A stretch of DNA of 24,024 bases from JBBIRT01 sp037441725 (lineage in GTDB: Bacteria; Desulfobacterota; BSN033; UBA1163), in assembly GCA_037441725.1 (NCBI GenBank), contig JBBIRT010000043.1, positions 1 through 24,024 on the forward strand, read 5' to 3'. Of this stretch, positions 15,601-23,076 are shown one piece after another. Both the position numbers and the translations under genes were made by a program. The notes beneath the pieces were generated by a model. It was not told the DNA's origin and made no database searches. It saw only the letters and a list, made by a program, of their open reading frames with translations. Position 1 is the first letter of the stretch. Every line of letters starts with the position of its first letter.

Positions 15601-16089
15601 CAATTAATCGAGAAAGCCGTTAAGGAGCTAAAAGGAGAGGAGGTAGTTGAGGAGATTACTCCTGAGATCCATTTCCATCTTCCTGCCTTCATCCCGGAGG
15701 CTTATGTAGAAGATCCAGGAGAACGGTTGAATCTTTATCGGAGGCTCTCCCTCTGCCGCTCTAATGAGGAAGTGGAGGGGATGCGCGAGGAGATGATGGA
15801 CCGATTTGGAAAAATTCCAAGGGAAGTAGAATCCTTATTAGAGGTGATTAAAGTGAAGATTCTCCTCACCCAATTGTCGATTAAGAAGTTTGAAGAGACT
15901 CCCAACCAATTTGTCTTCACCTTTGACAGGGCAACTCGAGTCTCACCTCAGAGGATAGTGGACTTTATCCATCAGAGGAAAGACAAATCCCGATTCACCC
16001 CTGATTCAAAATTGATCATTGAGGGTTGGCCTGAAATAGAAAAAGACCCGTTTGAGGCCGCCAAAAAGATATTGCAAGCCTTAGCCTGA
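12676..16089 (+). CDS. mfd: Transcription-repair coupling factor Mfd
   Basis: A 1137-residue Mfd, normal for the family. It removes RNA polymerase stalled at lesions and recruits UvrA. The UvrB-like N-terminal part includes FPPWETLPYDEIPPHPEIL and GDFSVRGAIIDLYAP; the RNA-polymerase-interaction/CarD-like domain begins near 478 (GDFIVHIDYGIGRFRGL). The translocase has Walker A GDVGYGKTEVA (about 625), DEEH (about 728), TLSATPIPRTLQM and ESGLDIPTANTILI-ERFGLADLYQIRGRVGR; the C-terminal TRCF domain ends with the regulatory D7 module. The Shine-Dalgarno is weak. It lies 77 bases after DUF2062 and about 60 before the first PpiC gene. Confidence 0.98.
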   Translation: MKDLEKDYLSPLKAWFDLEALRKWRRTGWTGLGGSSKAYLLTHCRERIKGPMIIIVPHLKEAEELIEDLRFFMRDSETDLSLFPPWETLPYDEIPPHPEILTERIKVLFSLLRGKEMIVISPIKALMQKVLDPEDLKRSTLSLSLGEEVDRDRLIHFLQEGGYNPTRIVEERGDFSVRGAIIDLYAPLFEEPLRLEFDGDRLESIRRFEIEGQRSLPEGKVEEVILLPARDIPKDPSIQPLKTLLNYFDGEEILFIEEGEEVEREAEGYSHLIQEHYEKALLKKKNIPSPDTQYLIGEKVSELLERFPAIFLQAGPIAPSSCQKNFSFKMETHESLQREMKTLLTVKTDSFKTTPFSLMIKTLKGWQEKGKLIFIVSHNPNQIERLRDLLFQYGMDPHVEKEKRFREVLDHFEEGLFLLMGSLSSGFHNLLEGWTLLTEDEIFGEKKRIIDKKVRTSKPSPFWQRGGPFLSSYRELREGDFIVHIDYGIGRFRGLIHLKIWGVSNDYLLLEYEGGDKLYLPVDRLNLIQRYIGGDGRPPKLDKLGSYSWIRAKKRAKTAVSEMVKELLDLYAARQVFQGFQFPPLDQFYKEFEATFEYEETPDQMQAIEEVMKDMSSPKPMDRLICGDVGYGKTEVALRAAYRSVMSGKQVAFLVPTTVLAQQHYQTFCNRFKIYPVVIEMLSRFRNPKEQKKILQGLKEGKVDIIIGTHRLLQKDVAFRDLGLVVIDEEHRFGVTHKEKLKQMRKLVDVITLSATPIPRTLQMAISGMRDLSLIQTPPKNRLSIRTFVIRFDEEVIRDAIQRELERGGQVFFVHHRVQNIHAVATHLKRLLPEVSLAIAHGQMKERELERIMLQFVRKEIDLLVCTSIIESGLDIPTANTILINHAERFGLADLYQIRGRVGRGSHQAYAYLLIPRGLTLSQDAMRRLRAIQELSELGSGFKLAIQDLEIRGAGNLLGPSQSGHIAAVGFELYTQLIEKAVKELKGEEVVEEITPEIHFHLPAFIPEAYVEDPGERLNLYRRLSLCRSNEEVEGMREEMMDRFGKIPREVESLLEVIKVKILLTQLSIKKFEETPNQFVFTFDRATRVSPQRIVDFIHQRKDKSRFTPDSKLIIEGWPEIEKDPFEAAKKILQALA

Positions 16090-16150
16090 TGTGATAGATT
16101 TGATTTTGTAACTTTCAAGGGAGATGATCAAGAAATAGATGGGGGTTAGG

Positions 16151-17053
16151 ATGGTAAAAAGATGGTTCATCTTTGGAATCTTCTTCCTTTTGCCTTTCGG
16201 GTTTTGGGGGTGTCAGAAATCTGGAGAGAAAGGGTTAGGAGATCAGGAACTTATTCGGGTCAATGAGGTTTCCATTTCTTTGACCGAATTCCAACAGATG
16301 TTGGAAAAGCAACCCTTAGAAGGCAAGATGAAGCTACTCAATGAGCAGGGGAAGAGAGATTTTCTTGAAAACTATGTGATTCCCCGAGAGGTCCTCTATC
16401 AGGAAGTGATTAAAAGAGGCTTGGATAAGAACAAAGAGATTCAGGCAAAGATCGAGGATGCAAGGAGGGCCATTCTTATTGAAGCCCTCCTTGAAGAGGT
16501 TTTAAGGGGAAAGGATGAAGTCTCAGAGGAAGAGATTCAACGATATTATCGAGAAAATCCCTCGCTCTTTACGGAACCTCAGGAGATCAGGATTCGCCAA
16601 ATCGTGGTCGATTCAGAACCTGCCCTGAAGGAAGTGGTTGCCAAACTCTCTCAGGGTGAGAGTTTTGAGAAATTAGCCTCTCGCTATAATGTTGGACGAT
16701 TTAAAGAGGATGGAGGAAATCTCGGTTATATTCGTCGTGGACAATTGGCCCCTCCCTTTGCCCAGTTTGAAGAGGCTGCCTTTTCTCTCAGGACAAGGGG
16801 GGAGATCAGCGGGGTCGTCAGCACGCCCTATGGATATCATATCATCCGATTAGAAGACATGCGGGGAAGCACCCTGAAGCCCTTGAGTCAGGTGAAAGAG
16901 AAGATCCGTTTTCTCCTCCAGCCTAAAAAAAGGCAAGAAGCCTACCTCGAATATATAAAAGAGGCAAAATCAAAAGCCAAAATCCTTATCAACGAAAAGT
17001 TGTGGCTTGAAGAGGAGAGGAAGGAGATGAAACAAAAAGAAAGAAGAAGATGA
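16151..17053 (+). CDS. PpiC-type peptidyl-prolyl isomerase lipoprotein (first of three)
   Basis: About 300 residues. The N-terminus is a lipoprotein signal: basic MVKR, a hydrophobic stretch, and the lipobox FWGC, so it is probably anchored in a membrane facing the periplasm. A SurA-N-like helical part (about 30-130) is followed by a parvulin domain (EIRIRQIVVDSEPALKEVVAKL, then GGNLGYIRRGQLAPPF and STPYGYHIIRLED). The role is to help outer-membrane or exported proteins fold. An ATG at 16139 would add four residues, but GGGGGTTAGG stands directly before the ATG at 16151. It overlaps the next gene by ATGA. Confidence 0.9.
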   Translation: MVKRWFIFGIFFLLPFGFWGCQKSGEKGLGDQELIRVNEVSISLTEFQQMLEKQPLEGKMKLLNEQGKRDFLENYVIPREVLYQEVIKRGLDKNKEIQAKIEDARRAILIEALLEEVLRGKDEVSEEEIQRYYRENPSLFTEPQEIRIRQIVVDSEPALKEVVAKLSQGESFEKLASRYNVGRFKEDGGNLGYIRRGQLAPPFAQFEEAAFSLRTRGEISGVVSTPYGYHIIRLEDMRGSTLKPLSQVKEKIRFLLQPKKRQEAYLEYIKEAKSKAKILINEKLWLEEERKEMKQKERRR

Positions 17054-17982
17054 AGGGATGTTCTCTCTTTCTAATCTTGAGCCTCCTTGCCCCTCTCTTA
17101 GGAGGATGTGATCAATGGGGGTTTGGATTACCCAAGGGGATGATCGCTCAGGTCAATGAGGAGTCAATTTCAATTGAAGAATTCAATCGCGAGTTTAGGG
17201 AGCTCATTTTAGGACCAGAAAAAGAGCTCGAAAAGAAAGATCTTGAAACCCTTAGGAAGGCCTATCTCGATCAAATCATAGAAAGGAAGATCCTGGCCCA
17301 GGAAGCCAAGCGGTTGGGAATGGAGGTTTCCCAAGAAGAATTGAATCAGGCCATTTCAGAAATAAAAACCGGTTACTCTGGAGAAGGATTTGGGGAAAAA
17401 TTAAGCCTTAAAGGAATAACCCTTGAGGACTTAAAAACCCGACTGAAAGAGAAGCTGCTGGCTGAAAAGCTCGTAAGAAGAGCCTTTCATTCTCAAGAGA
17501 AAATTGACGAGAGGGAAGCCTTGAAGTATTACGAAGAACATCGTTCTCGTTTTCAGGTTGGAGAAAAGGTAAGGGTACGTCAGATCGTAGTGGCAGACGG
17601 AGAAGAGGCTATCCAGATTCTAAAACGTTTGAAAAAAGGAGAGAGTTTTGAAAAGATCGCCAGGGAGAAGTCCCTGGGGCCAGAAAAGGTCCGGGGTGGA
17701 GATTTAGGTTATTTTGCTCGAGGAGAGAAACCCCCTGAGTTTGACGTGGTCTTCAATATGGAGGTGGGAACGATCAGTGAGGTGATCAAAAGCCCCTATG
17801 GATATCATCTCTTTAAATTGGAGGAAAAAATCGGACCCCGACAGATTCCATATCATGAGGCAAAGACAGGAATTCTCCAAGAGCTTGAGAAGAAGAAAGG
17901 AGAGGAAAATTATCAGAAATGGTATACCGGACTTAAAGCAAAAGCAAAGGTAAAGATTAATAAAAAATGGATCAGGTCATGA
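17050..17982 (+). CDS. PpiC-type peptidyl-prolyl isomerase lipoprotein (second of three)
   Basis: A 310-residue parvulin. The signal sequence ends in the lipobox LGGC at about residues 17-20, so the mature protein begins with a lipidated cysteine. The SurA-N-like segment starts MIAQVNEESISIEEFNREF, and the rotamase domain carries KVRVRQIVVADGEEAIQILKRL, GGDLGYFARGEKPPEF and SPYGYHLFKLEE. Its domain order is the same as in the gene before, suggesting tandem duplication. It starts at an ATGA overlap with the previous gene and ends at an ATGA overlap with the next, so all three are probably translationally coupled. Confidence 0.9.
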   Translation: MKGCSLFLILSLLAPLLGGCDQWGFGLPKGMIAQVNEESISIEEFNREFRELILGPEKELEKKDLETLRKAYLDQIIERKILAQEAKRLGMEVSQEELNQAISEIKTGYSGEGFGEKLSLKGITLEDLKTRLKEKLLAEKLVRRAFHSQEKIDEREALKYYEEHRSRFQVGEKVRVRQIVVADGEEAIQILKRLKKGESFEKIAREKSLGPEKVRGGDLGYFARGEKPPEFDVVFNMEVGTISEVIKSPYGYHLFKLEEKIGPRQIPYHEAKTGILQELEKKKGEENYQKWYTGLKAKAKVKINKKWIRS

Positions 17983-18946
17983 GAAGGGATGTTAGAAATA
18001 AAAAATGGTTCTTTCCTCTTCTGTTATGGGGGGCAACGATTCTTTTATACCAACCCATCAGGACCACCCATGCAGTCGTGGATCGGGTAGTGGCTGTCGT
18101 CAACCAAGAAGTGATCACTCTCTCCGAGGTTGAAAAGATTGTCCTTTCCTTTATCGTCTCGAAAGACAGAAACAATTGGAGCAGATCTATCGAAGGGCCT
18201 TAGAAAGGTTGATCGAAGAGAGGTTGATTGAACAAGAGATCAAGAAGGCGGGGATTAAAGTTTCGGGAAAAGAGATTGAAGCGGCCCTGGAGGAAGTCAA
18301 GCGAAGAAATGGTGCAACCCAAGAGGACTTAGAGAGGGCTTTGGCCGGAGAAGGATTAACCTTGGAAGCCTATAAAAAACAGATTGAGAAAGGTCTCCAG
18401 TGGAGAAAGTTAATCTCTTGGGTGGTAAAGGTCGATTCGAAGGTTGGGGAGAAGGAACTGAGAGATTTCTATCAAAAAAATATGGATCGGTATCGGACGA
18501 ATGAAACCTATCGTTGTAGCCATATCCTATTTATCGTCCCAAAAGAAGCCACCCCCGAGGAGGTTCAGGAGATTAAGAAGAAGTGTCAAAGGGTATTAGA
18601 GAAGATTAAAGGTGGAGAAGATTTTGGAGAGATGGCCCTTCAATACTCAGAGGATGTATCCAGTAAGGATCGCGGGGACTTGGGCTATCTGAAAAAGGGA
18701 GATCTTCTCCCAAATTTTGAAAAAGAGGTCCTTCGACTCAAGGTGGGAGAGGTAAGCGGGATTGTTCGAACAGAGGTGGGGTTTCATATCATCAAACTTC
18801 TTGATCATAAAGGCAGTGAACCCCTGCCCTTTGAAGAGATCAAAGAAAGGGTTCAAACCGACTACTTCGAAAGCGAAATGGAGAAGGCCTATCGACAGTT
18901 TCTGGGGACATTAAAAGAGAAGGCCATCATCGAGATTAAGCTTTAA
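17979..18946 (+). pseudogene. SurA-like PpiC peptidyl-prolyl isomerase, frameshifted (third of three)
   Basis: The reading frame from the ATG at 17979 encodes a signal peptide (cleavage after THA likely) and VVDRVVAVVNQEVITLSEVEKI, a typical SurA beginning, then runs into a stop at 18201-18203. The rest of the protein continues in the frame one base back: from about 18143 it reads PFLYRLERQKQLEQIYRRALERLIEERLIEQEIKK, followed by a parvulin domain (YRCSHILFIVP, RGDLGYLKKGDLLPNF, EVGFHIIKL) to 18946. One base is therefore missing at about 18141-18149, most simply a C of a CCC run. The region downstream from a TTG at 18176 is intact. I see no standard slippery heptamer. Sequencing error or a recent mutation is more likely than programmed frameshifting, because both halves are well preserved. 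Confidence 0.8.
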
Positions 18947-18959
18947 TTTTTTTAGGATT

Positions 18960-19045
18960 TGGTGCCGAAGGGGGGATTTGAACCCCCACGGGGATTGCCC
19001 ACCACCCCCTCAAGATGGCGTGTCTACCAATTCCACCACTTCGGC
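18960..19045 (-). tRNA. tRNA-Leu (anticodon GAG)
   Basis: The minus strand folds as a class II tRNA: acceptor GCCGAAG/CTTCGGC, discriminator A and encoded CCA (18960-18962), D-arm with GGTAGACAC, anticodon stem CCATC/GGTGG with loop TTGAGGG (anticodon GAG at 19009-19011), a long variable arm, and the T-arm GGGGGTTCAAATCCCCC. It lies 27 bases after secG, the same order as secG-leuU in E. coli. Confidence 0.95.
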
Positions 19046-19072
19046 AATTGGCTCATTCATCTAACCTCTCGA

Positions 19073-19393
19073 TTACTTTTGGGTCTCAGGCAAGGGTGCC
19101 TGAGGTGGAATCTCTGAGTGCCCTGCTGGGGCCGATTGCGTGGGTCTTTCTCTCATAATGGTCGAAGCCCTTTTCGTCGAGGAAAAGGTGAGAAAAAGTG
19201 ACGTGAGCATAAAGATGACCGCCGCCACAGTGGTCAATTTTGATAGAAATCCCATTGCCCCTGCACTTCCAAAGATGGTTTGACTTGCCCCTCCAAAGGC
19301 CGCTCCCATCTCCGCCCCTTTGCCTGCTTGAAGAAGAACGATCAGAATGAGAGCAATACAGACCAAGATATGTAGGATGATAATAATGGTCAT
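19073..19393 (-). CDS. secG: Preprotein translocase subunit SecG
   Basis: A 106-residue membrane protein. The first transmembrane segment (about 3-22, LHILVCIALILIVLLQAGKG) is followed by the conserved AGKGAEMGAAFGGASQTIFGSAGA loop, and the second segment (about 50-70, FLSKLTTVAAVIFMLTSLFLTF) ends in a basic, proline-rich tail. SecG assists SecYE during protein export. AAGGGA precedes the ATG. The gene sits between tpiA and tRNA-Leu on the same strand, the common bacterial order, and is probably co-transcribed with the glycolytic genes. Confidence 0.95.
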   Translation of the reverse strand: MTIIIILHILVCIALILIVLLQAGKGAEMGAAFGGASQTIFGSAGAMGFLSKLTTVAAVIFMLTSLFLTFSSTKRASTIMRERPTQSAPAGHSEIPPQAPLPETQK

Positions 19394-19476
19394 CGATTCA
19401 ATCCCTTCTCAAGTAATTTAAGACCCACAAGTCATTTGCGTTAGAAATTGAACCCTTCCATTCGGCATATATCATA

Positions 19477-20238
19477 TCACATTTCTTTAAACCTGACAAT
19501 CCTTGAGAAAGAGTCTGCTTTCAGACTGGCCCCTCCAACCAGGGCTCCATCAATGTTGGGCTGGTCCATCAATCCTTTGATATTCTCCGGGGTGACGCTT
19601 CCGCCATATTGAATCCGAATCCCTTCTGAAACCTCTTTTGAGAAAATCTTTTCTATCTTCTCTCTAATGAACCGATGGACCTCTTCAGCCTGCTCCGGAG
19701 TGGCTGTCTTTCCCGTTCCAATTGCCCAAACCGGTTCATAGGCAATGACGATATGCACCATCTCTTTCTTACTTAATCCATCTAATCCATTTTCTATCTG
19801 CCTTTCGATGACTGAAAAGGTCTTTCCCTCTTCTCTCTCCTTTAGAGTCTCTCCAATACAGAAGATCGCTTTTAAATCCTGGGCCAGGGCGGCCTTGATC
19901 CTTCGATTTATGGTCTGGTCATTCTCCCCAAAATATTGCCTTCTTTCAGAATGACCGATAATGACATAATCACAACCTACGTCCATCAGCATGACTGGGG
20001 AGATCTCTCCGGTAAAGGCCCCCTTCTCTTCCCAAAAGAGGTTCTGAGCAGCAAGGCGAAGAGGGAATCCTTCAATTTCTTGATGAACCGCAAAAAGGGC
20101 TGTAAAAGGAGGAGCGATGGCCACCTCAACGCCCTTGATCCCCGAAAGAGTGGATTTTAATTCTCTAACCAGATCAATCGCCTCTCCCACTGTCTTATTC
20201 ATCTTCCAGTTCCCGGCAATAAAAGGTAATCGCCCCAT
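19477..20238 (-). CDS. tpiA: Triose-phosphate isomerase
   Basis: A 253-residue TIM barrel converting dihydroxyacetone phosphate and glyceraldehyde 3-phosphate. Catalytic residues are visible: the lysine of GNWKMNK near the N-terminus, the histidine of IGHSERRQYFGE, and the glutamate of AYEPVWAIGTG with the adjoining flexible loop. The phosphate-binding end reads IQYGGSVTPENI and DGALVGGASL. Length is standard. The ATG at 20238 has GAGGAG eight bases upstream. The gap to pgk is 12 bases, so the two are co-transcribed. Confidence 0.98.
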   Translation of the reverse strand: MGRLPFIAGNWKMNKTVGEAIDLVRELKSTLSGIKGVEVAIAPPFTALFAVHQEIEGFPLRLAAQNLFWEEKGAFTGEISPVMLMDVGCDYVIIGHSERRQYFGENDQTINRRIKAALAQDLKAIFCIGETLKEREEGKTFSVIERQIENGLDGLSKKEMVHIVIAYEPVWAIGTGKTATPEQAEEVHRFIREKIEKIFSKEVSEGIRIQYGGSVTPENIKGLMDQPNIDGALVGGASLKADSFSRIVRFKEM

Positions 20239-20250
20239 CCTGCATTCTCC

Positions 20251-21447
20251 TCACTCTCCTGATTGAATCCTTCTCAGGGCTTCAATCCCGGGTAGCTTCT
20301 TCCCCTCAAGGAATTCGAGGGAAGCCCCACCTCCTGTTGAAATATGACCCATCCGATCCGCAACACCTGCTCGGTTCACTGCAGCCACAGAATCTCCTCC
20401 ACCGACGATGCTGAAAGCAGAGGATCCGGCAATGGCCTCAGCAATGGCAAACGTTCCATGACTAAAAGGTTCTATTTCAAAAACTCCCATCGGCCCGTTC
20501 CAGAAGATGGTTTTTGCAGATTTGATCTTCTCTGAAAATATCTGGATGGTCTCAGGACCGATATCTAAACAGATCCAGTCTGAAGGAATCCCTTCATTCT
20601 TCACCCTCTCCTTTTTCGCCTGAGCATCGATCCGTTCTGCTGCGATGTGATCAGATGGAAGGATAAGATCGATCTTTCCCTTTGCCTTTTTAATCATTTC
20701 CTTTGAAAATCCAATCTGATCCTCCTCGACCAGGGATTTTCCGACTTGAAAACCCTTGGCCTTAAGAAAGGTATAGGCCATTCCCCCTCCGATGAGAAGC
20801 GTGGTGACTTTATCCAAGAGATTCTCAATCACGCCTATTTTATCAGAGACCTTTGCTCCTCCAAGGATGGCTACAAAGGGTTTGGATGGATTCACCAAGA
20901 TCCTCTCAAGATTTTCAATCTCTTTCATCATTAAGAAGCCGGCTGCCACCGATTTCACATGATGGGTGATCCCCTCTGTAGAAGCATGGGCACGATGGGC
21001 TGCTCCGAAGGCATCGTTGATATAAACCTCACAGAGAGAAGCCAATGCCTTTGAGAAGCCCACCTCATTCTTCTCCTCTTCGGGATGGAATCTTAGGTTT
21101 TCAAGAAGGAGGACCTCTCCTTCCCTTAGCCCTTCCACCTCCTTCTGAACCTCATCTCCAATACAATCATTTGCAAGGCGCACGTTCTTTCCCAAGAGTT
21201 GGGATAGCCTCTCTGCAACAGGAGCAAGGCTGTATTTAGAATCTCTCTTCCCTTTCGGCCTTCCTAAATGGGAGGCCAGGATGACCTTCCCCCCCTTTTC
21301 AATAGCAAATCGAATCGTCGGAAGAGTAAGGAGGATCCGTGTCTCATCGGTGATGTGATTCTTTTCATCCAAGGGAACATTGTAATCGACTCGGATCAAT
21401 ACCCTTTTCCCCCTTAGTTCAACCTGATCAATCTTTTGAATGTCCAT
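20251..21447 (-). CDS. pgk: Phosphoglycerate kinase
   Basis: A 398-residue kinase, the ATP-forming step of lower glycolysis. Marks include RVDYNVPL near residues 18-25, SHLGRPKG at about 59-66, ENLRFHPEEEKN, AFGAAHRAHAST, ILGGAKVSDKI, NGPMGVFE, and the C-terminal GGGDSVAAVNRAG and STGGGASLEFLEGK. All are standard for a bacterial monomeric enzyme. An AGGGGGCAAGG run precedes the ATG. It lies 79 bases downstream of gap with a hairpin between them, and 12 bases upstream of tpiA. Confidence 0.98.
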   Translation of the reverse strand: MDIQKIDQVELRGKRVLIRVDYNVPLDEKNHITDETRILLTLPTIRFAIEKGGKVILASHLGRPKGKRDSKYSLAPVAERLSQLLGKNVRLANDCIGDEVQKEVEGLREGEVLLLENLRFHPEEEKNEVGFSKALASLCEVYINDAFGAAHRAHASTEGITHHVKSVAAGFLMMKEIENLERILVNPSKPFVAILGGAKVSDKIGVIENLLDKVTTLLIGGGMAYTFLKAKGFQVGKSLVEEDQIGFSKEMIKKAKGKIDLILPSDHIAAERIDAQAKKERVKNEGIPSDWICLDIGPETIQIFSEKIKSAKTIFWNGPMGVFEIEPFSHGTFAIAEAIAGSSAFSIVGGGDSVAAVNRAGVADRMGHISTGGGASLEFLEGKKLPGIEALRRIQSGE

Positions 21448-21459
21448 CCTTGCCCCCTA

Positions 21460-21505
21460 CCCCTTCCCTCCGTTCCACTCAATCCTTGAGTTGAGGGAAG
21501 AGGGG
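21460..21505 (-). promoter_or_regulatory. Hairpin in the gap-pgk intergenic region
   Basis: CCCC at 21460-21463 and TTCCCTC at 21464-21470 can pair with GAGGGAA and GGGG at 21493-21505 (two-base bulge), and inside them ACTCAA/TTGAGT forms a six-base stem with a three-base loop. There is no T-tract. In the minus-strand transcript it could be a processing or mRNA-stability element setting gap above pgk output. Confidence 0.45.
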
Positions 21506-21526
21506 ATCTAATCTTTCCAAGACGAA

Positions 21527-22531
21527 CTATTTCTTCCCAAAGAGATAGAGAAACAACTCCACCATACGATTGGAGAATCCCCATTCATTGTCGTACCAAG
21601 AGATAATCTTTACCAATTTCCCGCCAATCACCTTTGTGGAGGGTCCATCCACAATGGAGGAGTGGGGATTTCCATTGAAGTCGATTGAGACAAGAGGTTC
21701 TTCACAGAAGCTTAGAATCCCCTTTAAACTCCCCTCGGCATAGGATTTTAAAACTCGATTTACCTCTTCGGTTGTCGTCTCTTTTTTTAGCCCTGCCACC
21801 AAATCAACCACTGACACATTAGGAGTTGGAACACGGATGGCCATTCCATCCATCTTACCCTTCAACTCTGGGATCACCAGCGAAAGGGCTGTGGCTGCTC
21901 CTGTGGTCGTTGGGATCATCGACATCCCTGCGGCCCTGGCCCGGCGAAGATCCCGATGGGGAAAATCGAGGATCACCTGGTCGTTGGTATAGGAATGAAT
22001 GGTGGTCATCAAACCATACTCTACCCCAAATTCATCCACCAAAATCTTGGCAATAGGGGCCAAACAATTTGTGGTACAGGACCCCATAGAGAGGATATGA
22101 TGTTTATGGGGGTCGTAAACTTTCTCATTGACTCCTAAAACCAAAGAGACATCAGGGTCTTTTGCTGGAGCAGAGATCACGACCTTCTTGGCCCCCGCCT
22201 CCAAATGTTTTGATCCTCCTGCCCGATCAGTAAATCTCCCCGTACTTTCCAGTACCACGTCCACCCCTAACTCTTTCCATGGAAGCTGGGAGGGATCTCT
22301 CAGGGCGAAAACCTTCACCTCTTTACCATCTATCAGAAAGGCCTCTTTTTTGGCTTCAATCTGTGCATGAAATTTCCCATGGACAGAATCGTATTTTAGG
22401 AGATGAGCCAATGTTTGAGCATCGGTGAGATCGTTGACTGCTACAAACTCTAAATCCTTTTTATTTAGACCTGCCCGCAGGACATTTCGACCAATCCTTC
22501 CAAATCCATTAATCCCAATCCTAACTGTCAT
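21527..22531 (-). CDS. gap: Glyceraldehyde-3-phosphate dehydrogenase, type I
   Basis: A 334-residue NAD-dependent GAPDH. The Rossmann motif INGFGRIGRN lies at the N-terminus, and NDLTD after the second strand favours NAD. The catalytic cysteine is in SMGSCTTNCLAP, with the partner histidine in TTIHSYTNDQ; RRARAAGMSMIPTTTGAA and WYDNEWGFSNRM complete the set. The frame is open to 22603, but a promoter lies inside that extension and GGAGGAGG stands upstream of the ATG at 22531, so I take that start. It is the first gene of gap-pgk-tpiA-secG-tRNA-Leu, which serves glycolysis or gluconeogenesis. Confidence 0.98.
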   Translation of the reverse strand: MTVRIGINGFGRIGRNVLRAGLNKKDLEFVAVNDLTDAQTLAHLLKYDSVHGKFHAQIEAKKEAFLIDGKEVKVFALRDPSQLPWKELGVDVVLESTGRFTDRAGGSKHLEAGAKKVVISAPAKDPDVSLVLGVNEKVYDPHKHHILSMGSCTTNCLAPIAKILVDEFGVEYGLMTTIHSYTNDQVILDFPHRDLRRARAAGMSMIPTTTGAATALSLVIPELKGKMDGMAIRVPTPNVSVVDLVAGLKKETTTEEVNRVLKSYAEGSLKGILSFCEEPLVSIDFNGNPHSSIVDGPSTKVIGGKLVKIISWYDNEWGFSNRMVELFLYLFGKK

Positions 22532-22563
22532 AGGAAACCTCCTCCTTTCAAAATTTAATTTAT

Positions 22564-22593
22564 TATATACCCTTTTCCTACCCATGGCGTCAA
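22564..22593 (-). promoter_or_regulatory. gap operon promoter
   Basis: On the minus strand TTGACG (22588-22593) is followed after 18 bp by TATATA (22564-22569), with TATAAT overlapping two bases further. It lies 33 bases upstream of the gap ATG, giving a short leader with a strong ribosome-binding site. Confidence 0.6.
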
Positions 22594-22767
22594 TATTTTT
22601 CACTCATTCGGGGAATTAGGCAGGGATGAAGGTGGGCTGAAAAGACCTTTTTAGAGATCACAGGACAGACGGATGACAGATATAGCAAAGGTTTATGAAG
22701 GGGAGAACGACTTGCCTGTCATATAGAAAAATGTTATTAAAAAGAAGGAAAAGAAGGAGATCGTGAG

Positions 22768-22989
22768 ATGCCCATTTATGAATATCAATGTGAAGAGTGT
22801 GAGAATGAATTCGAAAAATTAGTATGGAATACCTCTGAAAAGATCACCTGTCCTAAATGCAAAAGCAAGAGGGTTCACCGGATGATGTCTGCTTTTGCCT
22901 TTTCTGTGGGTGGAAAATTTAAGAGCACGGCCAATTCCTCTTGCAGTGGCTGTGCGGCCACCAGTTGTTCTACCTGTGGCTCTAAATGA
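22768..22989 (+). CDS. FmdB-family zinc-ribbon protein
   Basis: A 73-residue protein beginning MPIYEYQCEECENEFEKL, the standard start of the FmdB/CxxC_CxxC_SSSS regulatory family. C8/C11 and C28/C31 would bind one zinc. The C-terminus adds two further CXXC pairs (C59/C62, C67/C70) in a serine- and cysteine-rich tail. The name comes from a putative regulator of formamidase/amidase genes, but most members have no proven role. The ATG has GAAGGAG upstream. It is transcribed alone, divergent from gap; the 236 bases between them show only the gap promoter and no other clear element. Confidence 0.9.
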   Translation: MPIYEYQCEECENEFEKLVWNTSEKITCPKCKSKRVHRMMSAFAFSVGGKFKSTANSSCSGCAATSCSTCGSK

Positions 22990-23004
22990 TGGAGGGGTAG
23001 AATA

Positions 23005-23071
23005 ATGGGATCGTGGATTCTTGGTTGGAAATGAAGAGATCCTCTCCACCCCCATGATTCCATCATCCCAT
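23005..23071. terminator. Long imperfect hairpin between convergent genes
   Basis: A 20-base arm at 23005-23024 pairs with 23052-23071 at 16 positions, and an inner AGAG-atc-CTCT hairpin lies between them. It occupies the gap between the fmdB-type and SPL-like genes, which converge. No T-tract follows, so a bidirectional terminator is inferred from position. Confidence 0.4.
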
Positions 23072-23076
23072 CCCTA

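Noticed and set aside
18937..18957. ATTAA/TTAAT hairpin with T-run after the third PpiC gene, as a terminator
   Set aside because: The stem is only five A-T pairs and overlaps the stop codon; too weak to call.
22532..22603. Upstream extension of gap by 24 residues
   Set aside because: It covers the gap promoter, lacks family similarity, and the ATG at 22531 has a strong ribosome-binding site.
22662..22722. ATGACAG/CTGTCAT inverted repeat upstream of the FmdB-type gene
   Set aside because: Seven-base arms separated by tens of bases with no link to promoter elements; expected by chance.
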